Shown in pieces: positions 57,122 to 64,000 of a stretch of DNA of 64,000 nucleotides. A model generated the notes under the pieces. The model did not search any database, was not told the DNA's origin, and saw only the letters and a program-made list of their open reading frames with translations. Origin of the DNA: Acorus gramineus (taxonomy: Eukaryota > Streptophyta > Magnoliopsida > Acorales > Acoraceae); the NCBI GenBank assembly GCA_030737835.1, contig CM060848.1:6742568-6806567 (forward strand). Direction: 5' to 3'. Each line of letters opens with the position of its first letter. The first letter of the stretch is position 1. The position numbers and the translations under genes were made by a program.

Positions 57122-57613
57122 TCTCAGATGGAACATCGACTTTCTGATGTGCCAGAGCCCGAACAAACACAAGCTATTCGAGAGAGAGTTTTCACTTCAG
57201 TGATGGGACCTGATGGACATGGTCGTGTACGAACATTTGGTTTTGGTCCCTCCCCGACAGACATATTTGGTCGACCACATATATCATCGAGGCCTTCTCA
57301 AGAATTATTGGATAGGATGCGTGAGGAGATTCGTAAGGAGATTCGAGAGGAGATTCGAGATGAGATTCGAGAGGAGGTGCGTAATCAGTTACGAGAAGAG
57401 ATGCATAGTGAGTTGCAAACTGCTGTACTAGTAGCAGTACGAGCTCACATGGAGTGTCCACGTGTGGCGACAACAAACCCTTCTACTAGTGGACAGGTAA
57501 ACTATTACATATACCACTATGTATTTGTTATTATTTATAAATATTATAACATATGATAATTCTGTTTGTAGGTTCCTGATGCATGTAGTTCGCATCGTCC
57601 ACAATCTCCTTGA
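57122..57613 (+). CDS. 3' exons of an En/Spm-type plant transposase-associated protein (Transposase_24-like)
   Basis: Exon 57122-57496 begins after a TTTTGCAG acceptor with SQMEHRLSDVPEPEQTQ, then HGRVRTFGFGPSPTDIFG, a block typical of plant Ptta/En/Spm transposase-associated proteins, then a highly charged helix of repeated REEIR units and VLVAVRAHMECPRV. The donor GACAG|GTAAAC joins to an exon at 57572-57613 (VPDACSSHRPQSP and stop). Only the C-terminal part is present; the start and upstream exons are missing. In intact elements this is ORF1, which binds sub-terminal repeats. A truncated relic. Confidence 0.65.
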
Positions 57614-59239
57614 TCGGTCAAGTTAGCATTGTAAAGATTTTGATATAGTAAGTTTTTTTTGTTATCCAAATCACTTTAATGGATGAACTTAGACCTTTGT
57701 TTCTTGTTTTATGACATGCTAAATAGAATTGCTTTTAACTAGAGAGTTAACATATGGGATTTTGTGCCTATCTAGTTTTATGTGATCCTAGAAAGTTGGT
57801 ATATGTAAATACAATAGACTCATGTTTTAGATGGAGCAGTAAATACAATAAATTGATCACATATTGAAAGCCTCCACCGACCACCCTTTAATGGAAAAAA
57901 TCCAATCCACATGACAAGTCTGCCGCCTCCAATCTCTCTTTTGCTTGGTGGTTTTGTCTGATATACCTGAGACTGTATTGCTGTCCCTTTTAAACAGAGG
58001 ATGAAAATGTGGACATGTACTGTGAGGAAAATGAAGAATCTAGTCAGGTAATTTCATTTCACATGTTTTCTTTTACACTGATTTCCTGCATTGATTGCCA
58101 TGTGTGGTTTCTGCGCCCCAGTCTTTATGTATTAAATTCGAAAAAAGGAGGGTACTGGGTAGGAGATTTTAGAGTATACTATTGAAGTTTTATTTTGTGG
58201 GTAATAGTGCATGAAAAATATGAAACTGAAATTTTATTGTAGTCACCGTCAAATAAAATTTTAGTTGTTTAGTGTTATTCAGATGTCTAATCGATTCTAT
58301 CCATCAATTTTCACTGATTTGAGATTTTTGAGACATAGTTTTAGAGTTTGAAATTTTAAGAACAGATAGAATTCTTGTATACATGCAGATAATTTACTTT
58401 GATTGCAAGTTTATGATTTCTAGAGTTTTTGTAGATCTTGAGTTGGTTAAAAAATGATGAAAATTTTTGGTTTCATGTTAAATTGGCTTAATGTCAGATT
58501 TTAGCTACAATGTAGCCACTTCTTTATGCTCTGCCGCATGCTATAGAGTCCTTATGATGTGAATGTAGGATGACAAGTGAGCACTGTGTCATTTAGTGGT
58601 ATATAGTCTTGTCTCTAAACAGGATATGGATCTATTCTTTTCACATGTACAGATTGGTTTATGCTTTTTAGCTTGGTTTTAATGCTCTGACTACCACCTG
58701 CAGCATAGGATTCTATTCTTGTTTTATTTTCCACTTCTATGGAAGAATATGATTCACATACATGCACATCAATAATAATAAAACTGAACCTAACCATCAT
58801 TGATCATCATGGAGTACTGGAGTAATTAAAACACCAATGGTGGTAAATGCTGACCAGAGGAACTTTGTTATCAAGCTGTGTTCTCTCTTTGTTCTGAGGA
58901 ATTTTTTTATTTATTATTATCGTTTATTCGTTTTACTCATAATAAGTGGTTATGATCTATTATGGGCTATCTTTCAGAAAAGAAGTCTGTAAGTGTTGAA
59001 CTTGTTATGAATACGGTGTTGGATAAACACCTCCAAAGGATTGATATTGCAAAGTAACAAGTGAAATAGTGTGTGCGTCAGTGTCTGCCATGGATCTAGT
59101 GTTGAACATGGCTTTAACACCTAGACAAAAAAATTGTTTCTTATGCTTTTCATTACAAATTAATTATCGGATATATTTTAGTGCTTCTCTATATTTGTAG
59201 CCGGTTTTATATTAATGTGAAACGTGGATGTTTCTTCAG
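57614..59239 (+). other. CACTA interior, possible further captured exon
   Basis: TTTTAAACAG|AGGATGAAAATG at about 57999 to TCTAGTCAG|GTAATTTC at about 58047 has clean splice signals and encodes an acidic segment (EDENVDMYCEENEESSQ) of unknown family. No other coding region is recognised. Confidence 0.35.
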
Positions 59240-59439
59240 GTTTGCACAGGAGCTAAAAGTGAACATCAATCTAAATTGGCAGCAAGGAAGGTAAATAATT
59301 TGAAGAAAATTGAATAACATTATAGAGGCAATTCTGCATTGCCTCCTTTTCTGATTATAACTTCCTTCAACATGACAATATCTTTGCCTCACAGTATGCA
59401 CGGATCATTCAGAAGCTCGGATTTGATGCTAAATTTCAG
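59240..59439 (+). pseudogene. Two captured exons of a TATA-binding protein (TBP) gene
   Basis: Exon 59240-59290 (51 bp, after TTCTTCAG, before GTAAAT) encodes VCTGAKSEHQSKLAARK. Exon 59395-59439 (45 bp, after CCTCACAG, before GTAGTT) encodes YARIIQKLGFDAKFQ. These match two consecutive small exons of plant TBP genes in the first repeat of the saddle domain; the usual residues are GFPAKFK. Phase and both splice sites are preserved. Neighbouring TBP exons, such as those with the NIVSTVNL and DFKIQNIVGS segments, are not seen, so this cannot encode TBP. It lies in CACTA DNA in the same orientation as the transposase-like exons, so a spliced chimeric transcript is conceivable. Confidence 0.85.
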
Positions 59440-60109
59440 GTAGTTGAACAATGGAACTTTACTCGTTATATGTTTATCGTATTTGTTTGTGAGTCATGAT
59501 AACAGTAAATGGCATGAGTGATGCACTTTAGCATCTTGATTTTTACATGGTGCCACATTTTATGGAAGAATTCACACACCCATTAAATAGTAAGATTTGA
59601 AATTTTCAATAAATTGCTGGTTCATGTATTTGGATAAATGAATGTGATTCTAATCCTTCTGTTGTTGAAAACATATGTACCAGCGGCATGGAAGAACATT
59701 GATTGAGAAGAATCACCTAGAGGGGCCACAGTCAGTCGCCCAAAAGAGGGATGCAAAAATCTTAATCATTGCGGATCGGTCGGTGGTTCGGTCTTCTATC
59801 GATCTCTGTTTTTGTCGTTGTCGTTTGTTTCAGATATTTGGTTATGTGTTGGCTGAGGTTAATTTATGTTATGATGGATCTTGTCATGGATATTGTTGAA
59901 TGATGAATTGTTAGGTTCTATATCGTTTTTTTTTTTTTGTTTTGTTTAAATTTGGATGTTTTGTTTTTGGATTTGAAGATTATGGTTTCTGGTCATTTAA
60001 GGTTATGATGTGATGGTATGGCTTTTTATTTTACAGGCTTAGCAAAATATTTATTTTTATTTTTGATCTTATGGGATCTACTGCATGTCTTTCTAAAATC
60101 TCAAATAAA
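59440..60109 (+). other. CACTA interior 3' of the TBP exons
   Basis: An open stretch at 59681-59899, entered after ATGTACCAG, encodes RHGRTLIEKNHLEGPQ and continues with no recognised domain; it could be a 3' exon of the element's transcript. The rest is T-rich. Confidence 0.3.
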
Positions 60110-60449
60110 AAAAAAAAAAAAAACATTATTTGCGACGGTTTTAGGCCTCTGTCGCAAAAGTCAAAAAATGAAAATAAAAATGTTTTTTGCGACAGCTAGT
60201 TTATCCGTCGCAAAATATGTAGTTTACACGACTGCAGTAAAAAAAGGAAGTTTTTGCGACGGATTATTTGCGACGGTAGCAAAACCGCTATAAAAGATAT
60301 TTGCGACGGCTAAAAACCGCTGCTATTCTTTTGCGACGCCGTTTGGTACGACAGAACCCAAACCGCCGCAGAACCGTCGCAAAAGGGTATTTGTGACGGT
60401 TATAGAGTCTTTTTGCGACGGTTTTGCAAAAATGGTTTTTCTTGTAGTG
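60110..60449 (+). repeat. CACTA sub-terminal repeat array and right terminus
   Basis: About fifteen TTTGCGACGG-type words in both orientations, ending TTTTTCTTGTAGTG. Paired opposite words (for example GCGACGG with CCGTCGC at 60361-60430) could fold. Confidence 0.75.
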
Positions 60450-61360
60450 CATGAAAGAACAAAATGTAAAAAAGCAGAGATGACTGGTTGAGGTTTTTCA
60501 ATTGGTTGATTGTGACTTGTGATGGAAGTTAAGAATGGATGAAGTGGTTTCATTCAATGTGAGGGTGGTGAGTTGGCTTGAGAGTTGGCTTGATTGCAGA
60601 AAATCAATCAATTCGACCGTTGGTGATTAAATTTTTTTATCGATGTATATACCTTGTTAACATGAGCATATGATCCGAATGCATATGGGTTTGGAATTGG
60701 GGTAAAACAAAAATTATGTGTAATAGCCCTCATTAGTTTTTTATGCCCATGATCTTTTCATAATATGAATACTTATCTAGTGCACATATAGACAAAAATG
60801 AAACACATTTATTTTGTATTTTTCATATCTTGACATATATTAGCTTAACGATAGACTAGGCTTTTTTTTCGATTCAACATGATCATGTCACGTGACAACC
60901 AAAATGGTCACAAAAAAATACACTAAATATTTAATAAAAATAACCCGTTTATTACCATTCTAAATTAACCAAGCAATATTTTTTGCCATACCATGATATT
61001 TGTAAATTTTTTATTACCTAAACCATCACAGTTTCAAATATTTGTGATTTTATTAATTTACTGCAACATAACATCATTAACGTAAAAAATTTAGACTCAC
61101 AAACAAGATATTTAAAATCAAAACACATGTGAAAATAAATAACATATAAAACTGGTGCAATTTTGTTATATGGGAAAAAAACGAGAAGAAAGAAAATGGA
61201 GAACTTTGTGAAGATTTAAAATTTATCATTACATGGAAATGGTATACATTGCTTTCTATCTTATCCCAAAATCGAGATTTTAAAGGGGTTACAGAAATTT
61301 TTCATAGTGAACAACCTTTTCTGAGGCATCCAAACGCGCTCGACATTACTTATTCGAAAA
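60450..61360. other. Duplicated micro-MADS distal 3' flank
   Basis: From about 60640 the sequence parallels 40860-41570 and 42890-43600 (TTTTTCATATCTTGACATAT; GAGAACTTTGTGAAGATTTA) with more differences, so it is an older copy. CTTGTGATGGAAGTT near 60520 echoes the scrap near 37385. No gene. Confidence 0.55.
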
Positions 61361-61489
61361 AGTAGCATATAATTTTTTATTCGCCTGTTTGTCCCGGTCC
61401 CACGAAAAATTCTTTTGAATAATCGCTTACCGCTAAACCCTGAACCGTTGTGCTATGACCACTGGGGACTAAAGTAGTAGCATATAATT
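61361..61489 (-). mobile_element. SINE-like insertion of about 101 bp with a 14-bp target duplication
   Basis: AGTAGCATATAATT occurs at 61361-61374 and 61476-61489, flanking 61375-61475. Sister flanks (41570-41586, 43600-43616) have this string once and no insert, giving an empty site. On the minus strand the insert reads GTCCCCAGTGGTCATAGCAC, then AACGGTTCAGGGTTTAGCGG, and ends GGCGAATAAAAAA. A terminal A-run, a long target duplication and tRNA-like A/B-box words are hallmarks of a SINE mobilised by LINE machinery. The family is unknown to me; 101 bp is short for a complete plant SINE. Confidence 0.65.
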
Positions 61490-61910
61490 GAGTTCTACAC
61501 CTAAACAAACGCACTATAAATTTTTAGTTACTAATGCAAAAAAGGTGGGCTTCTAGAGCCACCCCATTAGGATGAGCCAAACACCCCCCCCCCCCAATTT
61601 TGTTATGTAGAGGCGGGCGGAGAAGGCGGCAAAGGCAGATGGAGGAGGTGATGGCAATGGGGGAGGAAGAGGCCAACGGCTTGGGAAAAAAGGAGAGAGG
61701 CCGAGAAGGGGGTTTCGTCATACGACGGGCTTAGGGGGCACGAAGATGATGGGGAGGGGGTGGGCAGAATGGGCAGCTAGCCATCCTCTCTTTTTCTCTC
61801 CATGCCCCCCAAATTTGTTTTTCAGCCATTGTGATTAAACAAATAAATGCATTCCTTCATAATGATATTAGAACATAAAACTCAGTTGAACCTCAGTGCA
61901 CCAACAAACT
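61490..61910. other. Flank with a C-run and GC-rich insert
   Basis: A run of 13 C near 61584-61596, then a purine-rich GC stretch (61610-61770) absent from sister copies; no protein or element is recognised. After it the shared flank resumes at GTGATTAAACAAATAAATGC. Confidence 0.45.
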
Positions 61911-62812
61911 TTTTTTTTTTTTTTTTTTTTGGTTTCAAGGCCTTCATCTTGAATATTCCGATAATCAGAAGAAAAAAAATTACATGGATCCTATTTATAG
62001 ATAGGATGGCTTAAGTTTGGATAGAGTCAAATCTCAACAGAGTTTGTTAATTAAATCATTTAGTTGAGATTTGATATTATCCACAACTCAGTCAAACTCT
62101 TATTCTTAATATTACTATGTATCCAAAAAAATTATACAAGAGTTCCTGTCAATCCCCTACAAGACTGGCCCTGTACAAAACATTCCTGTAAAGTATTAAA
62201 CACAGGACATATTAGTTTACGAAACAAGGGATGTTCTAAATCTCGAGTAAAGCTAGTCACTTGCATATGAACCGCATTGCGATTCACCTTTATGAAACGA
62301 ACACTGTCCAGATTAGCCTTGCAAGCTTGTATGTTATCCACCAGATGAGCTAATCTTGAGGGTTCTAATCCAAAACCCTCTAATAAGATGACTAATACCT
62401 CAGAATCTGTACATAACAGACCTGTCTGTATACCCATTTCATACGTAGTCTGAATTCCCATATCAATCGCCTCTGCTTCAACCCGCAACGGTGAAGACCC
62501 AAGGCCATGCCACGATTTGTGTTGGCTTCTGCTGCAATATAACAAAGGCAGGCACCGGTGTAGTTCCATCTGTGATGATAAACATTTCAGCCAGGGAAGG
62601 TATAGTTAGCCTATGCTTCACATCTAGTCCCATTGGGTGAAATTTGTTTACATGAGGTAAAGCCTCATCATCCTTCTGCTTTCCCAACATCTTAATGCAC
62701 TCCTCTGCATAAGACATAACTTGACCGGCCATGGCCTCTGTCAACTCTTCATCTTCATGAATCATGAACAGATCTGCAGCAACTTTCCACGCAGGCCCCT
62801 TCACACATTGCT
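61911..62812 (-). mobile_element. 5'-truncated LINE with an RNase H-like (RVT_3) domain
   Basis: A T-run at 61911-61932 is the poly-A tail on the minus strand. Upstream of it the minus strand encodes MFIITDGTTPVP (about 62550-62585, with the first RNase H aspartate), then, in a second frame, VEAEAIDMGIQ (catalytic Glu) and LLCTDSEVLVILL (second Asp), followed by LEPSRLAHLVDNIQ and HMQVTSFTRDLEHPLF, in the style of plant LINE-associated RVT_3 domains. One frameshift separates the first aspartate from the rest (between about 62490 and 62569). Upstream is a non-catalytic linker (IHEDEELTEAMAGQVMSYA). Reverse transcriptase and endonuclease are absent, so it is a dead 5' truncation inserted into the duplicated flank at a T-run. 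Confidence 0.6.
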
Positions 62813-64000
62813 CATTTAATTTTACACAAAATACGTGAGATTATTGAATTTGTGATCTTGGAACACGGAATATTGAGCATGTCATAACTTTTTTCCCCTT
62901 GAAATTATGGTTGTTGTATTGCTTCCCGTTAAAATTTATCTTGCAGAATTTAAAGATGGCAGCCGGTGTGTTGAAAAAAATGCAATTGTGCTGCCTTTAC
63001 ATATTTGCTTTGGTGGCTGATCACGATTTAGTGTTTTGGTCGTTCCTGTAGTTTCTGAAGTTTAACCTTCCAGGAACTGCTCAATCACCAGCCATTCCGG
63101 TAATGCATTCTTAAACCATGTGGATCTTAGGCAGAAAATGTTACACATAATCATTCATGTAGTTAATCTTGTAGACAAAACAAGTTTTGAATTCTCTTGG
63201 ATTATACTATAGTTTAGTGAAGCACTTTCACAAAAAGTGACATGCATACTCGGATGATATGAATGCACACATTTTTGCATTTTTCGTAATAGATTGTACA
63301 CTAATATAGTAGTGAATGTACTGTATGAGAGATTTCATCTATCGTGTTAGGTGATGTGGCATCTGATTATAGCAAAAGTGTCTCATTCCCATTTTTTTCC
63401 ATTCCATTCTCACCCCTACTTTTGGAAACAAATGCACAAGATGAGTAAAATGTGTGTTTCAGAATTTGCTTAATTTTTTTGTGTGATTTGGTGTTAACTT
63501 AGAAATTTGATATTTTAAAAAACATAATTTTTTTACTCCATAAATGAAATGGTGAAAGAAACTAATAACTTCATTGACATAGTGATATGAGCCCATCATT
63601 TGAGTGTCGACAGAATCACTTTCAGACAATGAAAAATATAATATGAGACGCTTTAAAGCTCTGTATTATAATTTTATATACAATGGAATGATGGATGAAT
63701 ATATAACATTTCTTTTGTATTAGGAGCGGGTTCCAGCAACTAATCTCAGTCCCCCAACAATTTCTTTTCAATATATATATACTTCTCTTGCTTTCTTTCC
63801 TTTTTCTTTTTCTTTTTGTTACTCTGTTCAAACTTCAATCTAGTACCACCACTAACAGGTCCTCTGTGAGCTCCTCCAATTTATTTTGTTATCATTGCAC
63901 ACATGCGAGATGCACCTGAGGCCGCTGGTGTTGTGGCCTTAACTGCAGGTGTTTAGTCCTACCCTGAGATGAGAATACTAATGATATGAACTGTCCATTC
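62813..64000. other. No gene recognised
   Basis: The sequence no longer matches the MADS array. TTATCTTGCAG|AATTTAAAGATGGCAGC near 62938-62962 resembles a splice acceptor and short exon, but no family is evident. 63740-63830 is T/C-rich. 63840-63990 is of mixed composition and open, without recognisable motifs. Confidence 0.35.

Larger units (their letters stand above)
57051..60449 (+). mobile_element. CACTA transposon right-hand segment with transposase-like and TBP exons
   Basis: The right terminus TTTCTTGTAGTG at 60438-60449 is preceded by about 330 bp dense in GCGACGG/CCGTCGC words (60125-60430), the sub-terminal pattern of CACTA elements. Exons of an En/Spm-type ORF lie at 57122-57613 and two TBP exons at 59240-59439, all on the plus strand. 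No left end is visible within this stretch; it abuts the inverted MADS fragment at about 57050. The GCGAC-type end at 46118 is a possible partner. Confidence 0.7.

Noticed and set aside
59675-59899. A third TBP exon
   Set aside because: The residues after RHGRTLIEKN do not match any TBP segment.
46118-60449. A single intact 14-kb CACTA element spanning both ends
   Set aside because: Different 3-bp flanks, a second left end inside, and MADS array sequence in the middle make this unproven; kept only as a possibility.
1-64000. CRISPR arrays, prokaryotic operons, tRNA genes, telomeric repeats
   Set aside because: No direct-repeat/spacer array, no prokaryotic organisation, no convincing tRNA fold or B-box pair, and no TTTAGGG tract were seen by eye; a tRNAscan-SE run would be needed to exclude tRNAs fully.

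Overview
The window is nuclear DNA from a flowering plant, most likely a eudicot. It is AT-rich, has long spacers, and carries plant Ty1/copia elements, CACTA and hAT-type DNA transposons, a plant-type U4 snRNA promoter and type I (M-gamma, AGL80-like) MADS-box genes. I cannot name the species.

The backbone from about 6.5 to 61.9 kb is a rearranged segmental-duplication array grown around one single-exon M-gamma MADS gene. One full-length copy lies at 7370-7885. Three more full-type copies near 53.6-56.5 kb are broken: two carry a solo copia LTR inside the MADS box, and the third is truncated. An inverted scrap follows at 56.8-57.05 kb. Between them is a second, shorter family: four intact ORFs of 82-84 codons (11140, 31613, 36093, 39411) and three damaged relatives (14889, 17542, 17901). 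These keep the promoter, TATA box, 5' leader and first five codons (MARNK-type) of the MADS gene. They lack about 80 codons, covering the DNA-binding MADS domain, and retain the C-terminal coiled-coil part. They look like a locally amplified family of MADS microProteins, and this is the strongest candidate for a new system here. In the two LTR-split copies, an ATG inside the LTR opens a 153-codon frame into the rest of the MADS gene, a second route to a MADS product without its basic N-terminus.

Layout: 0-1 kb, 3' end of a copia element; 4.1 kb, a small secreted proline-rich peptide gene; 5.07-6.31 kb, two hAT-like non-autonomous elements; 7.4 kb, full MADS gene; 11-18 kb, micro-MADS copies; 19.27 kb, a U4 snRNA gene with USE and TATA; 19.9-23.5 kb (minus) and 24.7-29.5 kb (plus), two broken copia elements with both LTRs and perfect 5-bp target duplications; 31-44 kb, three more micro-MADS units, two long inverted-repeat elements of about 1 kb and a 2-kb tandem duplication; 46-52.5 kb, CACTA-type DNA holding two exons of a KIN-4 kinesin; 53.5-57 kb, disrupted MADS tandem copies; 57-60.45 kb, a second CACTA segment with transposase-like exons and two TATA-binding-protein exons; 61.4 kb, a short SINE-like insertion; 61.9-62.8 kb, a 5'-truncated LINE.

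In M-gamma MADS biology (established for AGL80 and PHERES1), the proteins act with M-alpha partners in the female gametophyte and endosperm. A protein with only the interaction region next to full-length copies could titrate partners. That function is inference; the sequence shows only the architecture.
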